Assembly: GCA_040386355.1 (NCBI GenBank)
Contig: JAZKFP010000256.1
Span: 1-7,353, forward strand
Length of the DNA: 7,353 nt
Direction of reading: 5' to 3'
Source of the DNA: JAZKFP01 sp040386355
Lineage (GTDB): Bacteria > Pseudomonadota > Gammaproteobacteria > Pseudomonadales > UBA6940
The notes under the pieces are model-generated. The model searched no databases, was not told the origin of the DNA, and saw only the letters and a list, made by a program, of their open reading frames with translations. Below are positions 1 through 6,051 of the stretch, one piece after another. Position numbers and translations under genes: made by a program. Within the stretch, counting starts at the first letter, position 1. The number at the start of each line of letters is the position of its first letter.

Positions 1-526
1 CTGCCTCTGGAATTCCCGGACATCCTGGAATACCTAATGTTAAATTCCCAGAACCAGCTCTGACTAATAAAGCATCGGAATGACCGTGATAACAACCATC
101 GAATTTAACAATGATATTTCTGCCAGTAAATCCACGCGCTAAACGAACAGCACTCATGGTAGCTTCAGTTCCAGAACTCATTAAACGTACTTTTTCGATC
201 GATGGAATTAATTCAATAATTTTTTCCGCCATGAGTGTTTCGTAAATATTTGGTGCGCCATAACTCAAGCCACGAATGGCTGCGTCATTCAGTGCGTGTA
301 ATATTTCCGGACGAGCATGACCTAAAATTAAGGGCCCCCATGAGCAGATGTAATCAACATATCGATAGCCATCGACATCAATTAAATACGGGCCTTCACC
401 ACGCGCGATTGTTATTGGATCACCGCCTACACCTTTAAATGCACGAACCGGCGAATTAACACCGCCAGGAATAGCCTGTTGTGCTCGTTGAAACCAAGCG
501 TGTGAGTTCGGAGTAAATCGATTCAT
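1..526 (-). CDS. hemL: Glutamate-1-semialdehyde 2,1-aminomutase, N-terminal 175 residues (runs off the window)
   Basis: This enzyme converts glutamate-1-semialdehyde to 5-aminolevulinate with PLP/PMP in the cytoplasm, the last step of the C5 route to haem. I translated it by hand from the ATG at 526-524. The protein begins MNRFTPNSHAWFQRAQQAIP and carries the family landmarks in order: GGVNSPVRAF (21-30), GGDP (34-37), SWGPLILGH (62-70), GLSYGAP (86-92), SSGTEATMSAVRLARGFTGR (117-136), and CYHGHSDALL (145-154). The PLP-binding lysine lies further downstream, outside the window. No frameshift or stop interrupts the frame. The Shine-Dalgarno sequence is AAGG, eight bases before the ATG. The gene follows thiE on the same strand, an order also found in Pseudomonas, but here 519 bp carrying repeats and a candidate promoter separate them, so hemL probably has its own promoter. 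Confidence 0.96.
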   Translation of the reverse strand, partial: MNRFTPNSHAWFQRAQQAIPGGVNSPVRAFKGVGGDPITIARGEGPYLIDVDGYRYVDYICSWGPLILGHARPEILHALNDAAIRGLSYGAPNIYETLMAEKIIELIPSIEKVRLMSSGTEATMSAVRLARGFTGRNIIVKFDGCYHGHSDALLVRAGSGNLTLGIPGCPGIPEA

Positions 527-610
527 TAAAACTGCCTTACTTAGAAAAATTAAATCATCACGTGTGTAGAGTGACGGTATTGTTACTCCAATTCAGAAAG
601 ACTTTCCATA

Positions 611-638
611 ATGCAACATCTTATAAATGACGTTGCAT
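611..638. promoter_or_regulatory. Perfect 7-bp inverted repeat over the hemL promoter (possible operator)
   Basis: ATGCAAC (611-617) and GTTGCAT (632-638) are exact inverted complements separated by 14 bp. The candidate -10 box of hemL lies between them, the placement expected of a repressor site. ATGCAAC occurs again at 756-762, just outside the repeat element. No regulator can be named. The arms could instead form a hairpin in a transcript starting further upstream. Confidence 0.35.
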
Positions 639-647
639 ACGTGAGAA
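620..647 (-). promoter_or_regulatory. Candidate sigma-70 promoter for hemL
   Basis: Read on the minus strand there is a TTCTCA box (647-642, four of six matches to the -35 consensus), a 16-bp spacer and a TATAAG box (625-620, five of six matches to the -10). Transcription would start near 613, giving a leader of about 85 bases. The match is by eye only, and AT-rich DNA offers many weak boxes. Confidence 0.35.
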
Positions 648-763
648 TGAGTCCTGCGGAGCAAATGTATTTTGTTTTTTTAAAAAACAGTATGTGAGCA
701 GTAAAAATAAAAATTACAAGATGTTTTGTAACAGATATTTTGTAGGAAAATTATTATGCAACA

Positions 764-945
764 GGTATATACCCATAGCGTATGAAAATTAGGTGTTCAT
801 CCTGATCTTTTTAATCGCTCACATGCGTTGCATTTCCTTGCGTAAGCTTTAGCTACGCAGCGTCAATGCGCCTTGTGATCAATAAAAAATCTTCAGGCTT
901 CACCACTTCGTTTTACCTAATTTTCATTCGCTACGGGTATATACC
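764..945 (-). mobile_element. MITE-like element, copy A
   Basis: This non-coding element is about 180 bp and is bounded by 31-bp terminal inverted repeats (764-794 and 915-945) that differ at two positions. The ends read GGTATATACCC on both strands. Over 766-942 it matches the reverse complement of 5875-6051 at 176 of 177 positions; the only difference is a786 against c6031. The interior holds a near-palindrome (GCGTAAGCT / AGCTACGC) and no ORF of useful size, so it must be mobilised in trans if it is mobile. The ends are rich in TA, which would suit TA target duplication as in the IS630/Tc1-mariner group, but TATATA at both ends makes the exact boundary ambiguous. Strand is given relative to copy B as plus. 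It lies in the thiE-hemL gap and breaks no gene. Confidence 0.88.
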
Positions 946-958
946 AAACGCAGAATGG

Positions 959-1045
959 TTTTCCCGTAGGCGCATGCGAAATAAGCCCGCGGAGCCTATA
1001 AATAAATAGGTGAGCAGGCGAGTGAGCGTGCAACAACCGGGAAAA
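959..1045. repeat. Small structured repeat at the 3' end of thiE
   Basis: The segment is framed by TTTTCCCG (959-966) and CGGGAAAA (1038-1045), a perfect 8-bp inverted repeat. Inside it further complementary pairs nest in order: GCATGC with GCGTGC (one G-U pair), GCCCGC with GCAGGC (one mismatch), and the apical hairpin CCTAT-AAATAA-ATAGG. Its right end touches the thiE stop codon (1048-1046). Positions 959-989 match 7276-7306 at 27 of 31 bases, so it belongs to a dispersed family. Transcribed with thiE it would form a long interrupted hairpin that could protect or end the mRNA. No T-tract follows, so it is not a standard intrinsic terminator. Confidence 0.6.
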
Positions 1046-1747
1046 TCAATTTGCGGCAGGTATAGCCGCCTCAAACTCCGCAATCATTGCCTCGCACCGT
1101 ATTTTAATGCCCACTATATCCGGGCCTGGTAATGCAATTTTTTCAGAAGTTTCTCCGGACCAAATCCCTTCACAAACAGCCACGCTACGAATCCCCAATT
1201 TGATTAGCGCATGTAAATTGCGTTGATTAATTCCACCAATTGCAACAACAGAGCAAGGAAGTTTTTCTAATGCTTTTTGTAATATTTCAAATGAACAAAA
1301 TTGAGCTTGAGGTTTTGTTGCAGAAGGAAAACAGGTTCCAAACGATACGTATCCTGCACCTTGTTCATACATTTGAACAGCGCGTTCAATGGATTGATAA
1401 CACGACACTCCAAAATGATAGGGCAAAAGTTGACGACGTATTTTATTCAAATTTGCAGTGTCGGCTCCAACATGCAAATGAGTGCCAATCTCTTGTGCTA
1501 AAGCCAAGCGATCATTAATAACTAATTCGGCCTCTAAGCTTTTGCAAAGTTCTAATAGAGGTTTAGCAACCGCACGCGCTTTAAGCGAAGAAAGAGGACG
1601 TTTATCACGCCATTGAATCCAGCGCACACCACTCTGAATCGCTGCTTCAACTTCCGCTAATAAAAAATCAATTTGTGCTTTCCATGGAATTTCGGTAATT
1701 GGGCGGGTTACTGCGTACAAATGAGGTGCAAGGAATGTTTGTTCCAT
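1046..1747 (-). CDS. thiE: Thiamine-phosphate synthase
   Basis: ThiE joins hydroxymethylpyrimidine diphosphate with the thiazole phosphate to make thiamine phosphate in the cytoplasm. The 233-residue protein is slightly longer than the roughly 210 typical of the family and fits a single TIM-barrel domain. Landmarks are LYAVTRP (10-16), IQWRDK (44-49) with the pyrophosphate-binding Arg47 and Lys49, VINDR (76-80), LHVGADT (91-97) with the presumed metal ligand Asp96, GVSCY (113-117), YVSFGTCFPSATKP (133-146) with Lys145, and AIGGIN (169-174). The HxGQxD signature reads HVGADT here, a mild departure. The phosphate-loop match and FPSATKP favour ThiE over the regulator TenI. The ATG at 1747-1745 follows GGA by six bases. 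The gene is 168 bp downstream of ribD and upstream of hemL on the same strand. Confidence 0.94.
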   Translation of the reverse strand: MEQTFLAPHLYAVTRPITEIPWKAQIDFLLAEVEAAIQSGVRWIQWRDKRPLSSLKARAVAKPLLELCKSLEAELVINDRLALAQEIGTHLHVGADTANLNKIRRQLLPYHFGVSCYQSIERAVQMYEQGAGYVSFGTCFPSATKPQAQFCSFEILQKALEKLPCSVVAIGGINQRNLHALIKLGIRSVAVCEGIWSGETSEKIALPGPDIVGIKIRCEAMIAEFEAAIPAAN

Positions 1748-1915
1748 CGATTATCCAGATAAGGTTTCACTGTTTAGAAGAAAAGTTGTATTTAATTTAT
1801 GTCAGTCATTATTTTTTGTATGTATGAAAACAGCCACAAGCCTAAACGTCTGAGACTAAAAGTCAAATATTACAATACTTTAGGTTTAATAATCATTCAT
1901 ACGATATTGTGAAAG
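1748..1915. other. ribD-thiE intergenic spacer
   Basis: This 168-bp spacer holds no ORF. Besides the TPP-like fragment at its thiE end it contains a short palindrome GACT-AAA-AGTC (1854-1864), a weak inverted pair CCTAAA (1841-1846) / TTTAGG (1879-1884), and a minus-strand TTGACT that lacks a convincing -10 at the right distance. There is no hairpin with a T-tract after ribD, so read-through from ribD into thiE is possible. Confidence 0.5.
1750..1765 (-). promoter_or_regulatory. TPP-riboswitch-like fragment before thiE (probably not a complete aptamer)
   Basis: On the minus strand, two bases before the thiE ATG, the sequence ACCTTATCTGGATAAT matches the conserved 3' segment of the TPP riboswitch (ACCTGATCTGGATAAT) at 15 of 16 bases. 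The rest of the aptamer is not seen: there is no CTGAGA on this strand upstream, no GGGG-type P1 strand, and the CCAG that should pair with CTGG is missing. It could be a relic of a riboswitch or a chance match. Its GGA also serves as the only visible Shine-Dalgarno sequence. Confidence 0.3.
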
Positions 1916-3049
1916 TCATCGCTGCAAGATCACTCGTAAATCATTGCCAACAATATCAACTGCAGAAATATGCCAGGTTGGAGCTCGCGCTAAAACTATA
2001 ATATCTTCGGAAAAAAAAGAACGTGCTTTAGTTCCTAATAGTTTCGGAGCTTGATACAGGATGATTTCATCTGCACACTCTTTTAAACAGGAGGTAGTAA
2101 GTTGCGCCCCAGCCTCAATTAAAATTTCATGAAGGTCTTGTTGAAGTAAAAATGTAAAAAGTGCTTTGAGATCAATTCCGCTTTTTGTGCTCTCCGAGTA
2201 ATTGATCGAAGCCAAATTTGTATTTTGAAATAAAGATAAAGAAATCCAGCGCAAGCCAGCACTATCTTTTGGCACTTGCTTTTTATTTGTAATTATCCAA
2301 ACCGGTTGTTCAGGCGAAGCGGTTGACCGTAAGTTGCATTCATTTGGAAAACGTAAACCGCTATCTAACACAATCCGAATCGGTTGGCGTTGAGCAGAAT
2401 CAGCTTCAATGCATCGAGCCGTCAATGTCGGATTATCTTTTAAAACACTACCAATTCCAATAATTACTGCTGAACTTCGTAAGCGCCAACGATGGCCATC
2501 TTCACGCGCTTCTGGTCCAGTAATCCATTGGCTCTCACCATTGGCAAGGGCAATTTTTCCATCAAGACTTGCTGCAATCTTTACTCGTATCCACGGTTGT
2601 TGCCGAATGTGTTTGCTGAAAAATCCTGGATTTAAATCTCGACATTGCTTCTCCAAAATTGGATGAATAACTTCAATGCCTGCAGCTTTTAACGCAGCAA
2701 AACCTTTTCCAGAAACCTGAGGGTTTGGATCAATCGATCCTGCAATAACGCGTTTAATTCCAGAAGAAATAATCTGATGAATACACGGAGGCGTTTTTCC
2801 AAAATGCGAGCAAGGTTCTAAAGTGACATACAAATCTGCGCCACGCGCTTTTTCACCAGCTTGCTGCAACGCATGAATTTCTGCATGCAGACCACCAGCG
2901 TGTTGATGCCAACCCTGACTGATTATTTTGTTTGCTTGAACTACAACGCAGCCAACACGAGGGTTAGGATGTGTTGAATACAAACCAAGCGTTGCTAACT
3001 GCAAGGCTTGGTTCATAAAAAATTCGTGCTGAAATACGATATCTTTCAA
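1916..3049 (-). CDS. ribD: Bifunctional riboflavin biosynthesis deaminase/reductase
   Basis: RibD catalyses two successive steps of riboflavin synthesis: deamination of the pyrimidine made from GTP, then NADPH-dependent reduction of its ribosyl chain. The 377 residues cover both domains. The deaminase (about 1-145) shows HPNPRVGCVV (27-36), the zinc and catalytic motif HAE (His55, Glu57), and PCSHFGKTPPC with Cys80 and Cys89. The reductase (about 150-377) shows ASLDGKIA (160-167), GESQWITGPEAR (171-182) and VLKDNPTLTAR (202-212). The first in-frame ATG is codon 12, inside the conserved first helix (FMNQALQLA). The frame upstream has no ATG or GTG before a stop, so the TTG at 3049-3047 is the best start; a GGA lies nine bases before it. 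The gene follows the unknown 487-residue gene by 85 bp. No FMN riboswitch is visible. Confidence 0.94.
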   Translation of the reverse strand: MKDIVFQHEFFMNQALQLATLGLYSTHPNPRVGCVVVQANKIISQGWHQHAGGLHAEIHALQQAGEKARGADLYVTLEPCSHFGKTPPCIHQIISSGIKRVIAGSIDPNPQVSGKGFAALKAAGIEVIHPILEKQCRDLNPGFFSKHIRQQPWIRVKIAASLDGKIALANGESQWITGPEAREDGHRWRLRSSAVIIGIGSVLKDNPTLTARCIEADSAQRQPIRIVLDSGLRFPNECNLRSTASPEQPVWIITNKKQVPKDSAGLRWISLSLFQNTNLASINYSESTKSGIDLKALFTFLLQQDLHEILIEAGAQLTTSCLKECADEIILYQAPKLLGTKARSFFSEDIIVLARAPTWHISAVDIVGNDLRVILQR

Positions 3050-3055
3050 GTCACT

Positions 3056-3094
3056 TGATCCATTAATTAAAATACTATTTAAAAAAATGGATCA
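3056..3094 (-). promoter_or_regulatory. Hairpin that would sequester the ribD ribosome-binding site
   Basis: TGATCCATT (3056-3064) and AATGGATCA (3086-3094) are exact inverted complements with a 21-base A/T loop. In the minus-strand transcript the 3' arm contains GGA, the only Shine-Dalgarno candidate for the TTG start of ribD, six bases from the start codon. Folding would lower ribD translation. Alternatively it marks an operator, or stabilises the 3' end of the upstream gene. No T-tract follows, so it is not an intrinsic terminator. Confidence 0.45.
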
Positions 3095-3134
3095 TATCTT
3101 AAAATGATTAATTGTTCAGATCTAAAGAGTTAGT

Positions 3135-4598
3135 TTACTTTTCAAATGCAAATATCAAATCATCGTTTGAAGGGATACCAGTACTACTTTCACTCACTAA
3201 AGAACCGCTAGATCTTTCTCTATTTTCAGTGAATGCAGGAGTTGGGTATTGTTCTGGAGATCGGTATAAAACAGGACGGCTGTGAGCCATTTGTAGATTA
3301 TTTAAAGAAGGCAAAGTATCTGCGGCAAAAGCATTAAAACTATGGGTCCGTTTTAAAGAAAAGTTTCCTGCTCGCGCAGTGAGCTGGTCCGCTATGTTAA
3401 TATCTTGTGGTGTTTCTCTGAGTGGACTTTTAGAAAGGGTTGGTGGTTCTAACTCAAATAATGCATGACTAGATGGATCCAAAAGAGTTTCAGAATCAAT
3501 ATGCAGACTAAAAGCACTGCCTTCACTTTCATTACTATTTGAAAGGTCACTGCTTACTTTTTGGGATTGTTCAAAACTATCTGTGAAATCTTTGTTAGAG
3601 GTGACTCTGTCCAACTCATAATAAAAGTATTCTGAACTATCTGATTTTTTACTTTTCTCAAGACTTGACAAAGATTGGCTTCTTGGTTCGAATTCAGGTT
3701 TACTCATGGAATATTTGGAATCAAGCAATCCTAATGAAGAGGAGGTTTTGGCCACTAAAGGCTGTGCAAGCCATCCAGATATAATAAAAATTTTAGAGGC
3801 GTTGGTTAATAACTCTGTTGTTACATTCTGAAGAAAAAGTTTATTAGCTTCGTGATCAGCAAAAGTATGTTGTTCAATTTTTGTCATGATTTTACTAGGA
3901 AGCTGAGTAAGATTTTGTTGGAATTTATCTACCTGAGATAAATCTATAAATGCTGGTAAATTCATTGGATCAAGATCAATTGAATTTAAAAAATTATTGG
4001 AAGTATTAATCCAATCCATTAATTGATTTTTAGGCTCTAAAAGATCGGAAATACTTTCTTTTGAAATATTAATCATCGTGTGAGAAATTTCATTTAAAAC
4101 ATTGCCCAAATACTCTGCAATAAAATCAAATTTTTCTTGAGTGTTGCCCTGCTCAACAATATTTTCAAAATATGATTTTGACAAGGTGGATGGGGTATTA
4201 GCAAACCCATGCACCCGAGTAGTCAATTTAAAAGCATGATTTACTTGCGAATGTGTTTTTTCAAATGAAGAACGCTGGATTTTTTCATTTAAAGTGTCAA
4301 CTAAATCTTCGGTAAAAGTCTGTATCTGACCTTCTAGGTGCATATTAAAAAAAGAATGTACATTAGGTGCAATTGGAAGTGGATGAATTTGCGGATAAGA
4401 AGCACTTTTAGGTTGTAAATCTTCTAATTTCAAAGCTGTTTCTTCAATGATACTACGCATGTTGTGGGCGGAGATAGCTCGCGATAACGCAGAAGCTTTA
4501 TAGGGAGTGACTGGGCTATTAAAGTGTTTGGTGCTAACTGAACGAGAAGCTTTAGGGGGCGTGCTCGGTACACTATTATGTGATCCAATTGAAAGCAT
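3135..4598 (-). CDS. Unrecognised serine-rich protein, possible secreted effector
   Basis: I do not recognise this 487-residue protein or any domain in it. It has no signal peptide, no clear membrane span and no cysteine. The N-terminus (1-36) is a basic, Ser/Thr/Pro-rich tail with S/T-P sites at Thr13, Ser28 and Thr31. A largely helical-looking middle follows (about 50-285), then a low-complexity Ser/Glu-rich stretch (about 285-390). The C-terminal part has KRTHSF (416-421), Ser447-Pro, Thr453-Pro, and ends SNDDLIFAFEK with Phe at position -3. Abundant eukaryote-like phosphosites and a polar tail ending near a hydrophobic residue resemble Legionella/Coxiella type IV effectors, which is a compositional inference only. 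I chose the ATG at 4598-4596, preceded by TGGAGA at five bases, over the in-frame TTG four codons earlier, which lies inside that Shine-Dalgarno. It sits between housekeeping genes, suggesting acquisition in this lineage. Confidence 0.85.
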   Translation of the reverse strand: MLSIGSHNSVPSTPPKASRSVSTKHFNSPVTPYKASALSRAISAHNMRSIIEETALKLEDLQPKSASYPQIHPLPIAPNVHSFFNMHLEGQIQTFTEDLVDTLNEKIQRSSFEKTHSQVNHAFKLTTRVHGFANTPSTLSKSYFENIVEQGNTQEKFDFIAEYLGNVLNEISHTMINISKESISDLLEPKNQLMDWINTSNNFLNSIDLDPMNLPAFIDLSQVDKFQQNLTQLPSKIMTKIEQHTFADHEANKLFLQNVTTELLTNASKIFIISGWLAQPLVAKTSSSLGLLDSKYSMSKPEFEPRSQSLSSLEKSKKSDSSEYFYYELDRVTSNKDFTDSFEQSQKVSSDLSNSNESEGSAFSLHIDSETLLDPSSHALFELEPPTLSKSPLRETPQDINIADQLTARAGNFSLKRTHSFNAFAADTLPSLNNLQMAHSRPVLYRSPEQYPTPAFTENRERSSGSLVSESSTGIPSNDDLIFAFEK

Positions 4599-4600
4599 AA

Positions 4601-4624
4601 TTATCTCCAACTAACTAAATTCAT
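4601..4624 (-). CDS. Seven-codon leader ORF (MNLVSWR) upstream of the 487-residue gene
   Basis: The sequence AAGGAGGT (4635-4628), a near-perfect anti-16S match, precedes an ATG (4624-4622) by three bases. The frame reads seven codons, MNLVSWR, and stops at TAA (4603-4601). The next gene starts only two bases further, and its own TGGAGA lies within leader codons 5-7. Ribosomes ending the leader would be placed on the downstream start, suggesting translational coupling or leader-based control. A chance ATG after a strong Shine-Dalgarno, with that sequence serving as a standby site for the main gene, is the alternative. Confidence 0.45.
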   Translation of the reverse strand: MNLVSWR

Positions 4625-4653
4625 AAGACCTCCTTGTACTTTATGGTTAAACA

Positions 4654-4672
4654 TCCCTGTTAACGGCAGGGA
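4654..4672 (-). promoter_or_regulatory. Short stem-loop at the predicted 5' end of the leader transcript
   Basis: TCCCTG (4654-4659) and CAGGGA (4667-4672) form a 6-bp perfect stem with a 7-base loop containing GTTAA. If the promoter at 4676-4704 is real, this hairpin begins within a few bases of the transcript's 5' end, a position that often stabilises mRNA. It could also be an operator. Confidence 0.3.
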
Positions 4673-4675
4673 GCC

Positions 4676-4704
4676 ATCATATGCTCCGATCTTTCAACCT
4701 GCAA
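4676..4704 (-). promoter_or_regulatory. Candidate promoter for the leader ORF and 487-residue gene
   Basis: Read on the minus strand, TTGCAG (4704-4699, three of six -35 matches) is followed by a 17-bp spacer and TATGAT (4681-4676, five of six -10 matches). It is the best-spaced pair upstream of the leader ORF. It would give a leader of about 45 bases before the leader ATG. Confidence 0.4.
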
Positions 4705-4748
4705 TGCGCGCTTTTAAAAAAACATCATTAAAAATTACATTAAGTCGT

Positions 4749-4754
4749 TATAAT
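4749..4754 (+). promoter_or_regulatory. Candidate -10 box for queA-tgt
   Basis: TATAAT at 4749-4754 is a perfect -10 hexamer, about 57 bp before the queA ATG. The -35 is poor: the region 16-18 bp upstream reads around CATTAAA. The reverse strand of the same place reads TATAAC, so it might fire in both directions. Confidence 0.4.
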
Positions 4755-4810
4755 CCCGTTTTCTAAAACTAATAAAACTTTTGTCTTCGAAAATTTGAGC
4801 TTGTCCAAAT

Positions 4811-5893
4811 ATGCAGTTATCTGATTTTAATTTTGAACTTCCAACTGATTTAATCGCGCAAACTCCTTTAATGCAACGCGGTGATTCAAAGTTGCTAGTG
4901 CTAGAGCCGTCTGAAAAATTGCCTATTCATTCCGTATTTAATAAGCTGCATCACTGGTTATGCCCTAATGATTTACTAATTTTTAACGATACCAAAGTAA
5001 TAAAAGCGCGTTTGTTTGCTCAAAAACAGACAGGTGGAAAAGTTGAATTATTAATCGAACGAGTTACAAACAAGCATGAAGCATTAGCAATGATACGCGG
5101 TAGTAGTTCATTAAAATCTGGACAAACACTAAGACTTACAAGTCAGATTAATTCTGAAAAAATAACCTACACCGTTCTATTGGTGGAAAGAAAAGATCAA
5201 TTTTGGCACATTAAAACTGAACAATCTGTTTTAGAGCTATTAGAAGAATTTGGGGAAGTTCCTTTACCGCCATATATTCAAAGATCAGCAGAAGTTGAAG
5301 ATGAGCAACGCTATCAAACCGTGTTTGCAAAAAATCCTGGTGCAGTGGCTGCGCCAACTGCAGGATTGCATTTTTCCGAATCCTATTTGACTCAACTCAG
5401 AGAGCAGGGCATTCAAACAGGATATATAACATTGCATGTTGGCGCTGGAACCTTTTTACCAGTACAAACTGAAAACATTGAAAACCATGTCATGCATAAA
5501 GAACAATTTTATATTTCTGCGGATTTAATTGAAAAAATTCGTGAAACAAAAGCAGCGGGACGTCGCGTAATTGCAGTAGGAACAACGGTTGTTCGGGCCT
5601 TGGAATCCACAGTGGCACAATTTCCTTCAGCATTTTTGGAAAATACTTTTACATCGGATATTGCATCTGAAAGCCAATTATTTATTCGTCCTGGATATTC
5701 TTTTAAACTAATTGACGGTTTAATTACTAATTTTCATTTACCAAAATCGACATTATTAATGATGATTTCTGCTTTTGCCGGCTATGAGCGTATTCGTCAG
5801 GCTTATCAAATCGCGATTGAAAATGAATACCGATTTTTTAGTTATGGTGATGCGATGTTGATTTTCCCTGAGGAATATACCCGTAGCGAATGA
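4811..5893 (+). CDS. queA: S-adenosylmethionine:tRNA ribosyltransferase-isomerase
   Basis: QueA transfers and isomerises the ribosyl group of SAM onto preQ1 at the wobble position of GUN-anticodon tRNAs, giving epoxyqueuosine. The 360 residues cover the whole family. Landmarks are FNDTKVIKARL (58-68), GGKVELLIER (75-84), PPYIQR (153-158), RYQTVFAKNPGAVAAPTAGLHF (167-188), TLHVGAGTFLPVQ (207-219), VIAVGTTVVRALES (253-266), NFHLPKSTLLMM (307-318) and YRFFSYGDAML (340-350). The ATG at 4811 fits the usual N-terminus (LSDFNFELP), with only a weak GAG upstream. The last residues, YTRSE, and the TGA stop lie inside the inserted MITE-like element, so the native C-terminus has been replaced; in silico removal would give YNVK and a TAA. 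The altered tail follows the conserved fold and should be tolerated. It is probably transcribed together with tgt. Confidence 0.96.
   Translation: MQLSDFNFELPTDLIAQTPLMQRGDSKLLVLEPSEKLPIHSVFNKLHHWLCPNDLLIFNDTKVIKARLFAQKQTGGKVELLIERVTNKHEALAMIRGSSSLKSGQTLRLTSQINSEKITYTVLLVERKDQFWHIKTEQSVLELLEEFGEVPLPPYIQRSAEVEDEQRYQTVFAKNPGAVAAPTAGLHFSESYLTQLREQGIQTGYITLHVGAGTFLPVQTENIENHVMHKEQFYISADLIEKIRETKAAGRRVIAVGTTVVRALESTVAQFPSAFLENTFTSDIASESQLFIRPGYSFKLIDGLITNFHLPKSTLLMMISAFAGYERIRQAYQIAIENEYRFFSYGDAMLIFPEEYTRSE
5870..5874 (+). promoter_or_regulatory. Likely ancestral Shine-Dalgarno of tgt, now 177 bp from its start
   Basis: GAGGA at the end of queA directly abuts the left end of the element. With the element removed and one TA kept, the junction reads GAGGA-ATATA-ATG, an ideal spacing for tgt. 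This is a reconstruction from the sequence, not an observed allele. Confidence 0.6.
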
Positions 5894-6051
5894 AAATTAG
5901 GTAAAACGAAGTGGTGAAGCCTGAAGATTTTTTATTGATCACAAGGCGCATTGACGCTGCGTAGCTAAAGCTTACGCAAGGAAATGCAACGCATGTGAGC
6001 GATTAAAAAGATCAGGATGAACACCTAATTCTCATACGCTATGGGTATATA
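5875..6051 (+). mobile_element. MITE-like element, copy B, inserted at the queA-tgt junction
   Basis: This copy matches copy A (766-942, reverse complement) at 176 of 177 positions. Its ends are ATATACCCGTAGCG on the left and CGCTATGGGTATAT on the right. In RNA, 5875-5902 can pair with 6023-6050 with one G-U pair and two mismatches. It supplies the last five codons and stop of queA on the left and ends at the base before the tgt ATG on the right. TA repeats at both ends hide the exact target duplication; GAA-TA / TA-TAATG is the simplest reading. It encodes no protein. The near identity of the two copies points to recent movement or gene conversion. Confidence 0.88.

Noticed and set aside
235..438. 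67-codon plus-strand frame at the left edge
   Set aside because: It is antisense to hemL, whose translation is unmistakable.
764..945. CRISPR or tandem repeat array
   Set aside because: There are only two distant inverted copies, with no spacer-repeat periodicity and no cas genes.
1240..1518. Open frames on the plus strand inside thiE (1240-1518 and 1301-1501)
   Set aside because: They lie antisense to a clearly coding thiE, have no family resemblance and no good ribosome-binding site.
1748..1915. A complete, functional TPP riboswitch upstream of thiE
   Set aside because: Only one conserved segment is present. CTGAGA is found only on the opposite strand, and the P1 strands and the CCAG partner are absent.
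2409..2666. 85-codon plus-strand frame inside ribD
   Set aside because: It is antisense to the conserved reductase domain, and its composition reflects ribD codons.
3050..3134. FMN riboswitch upstream of ribD
   Set aside because: The 85-bp spacer is too short and lacks the conserved RFN sequence blocks.
4599..4610. TTG start adding four residues (MEII) to the 487-residue protein
   Set aside because: The TTG lies within the TGGAGA Shine-Dalgarno that serves the ATG at 4598-4596 at ideal spacing.
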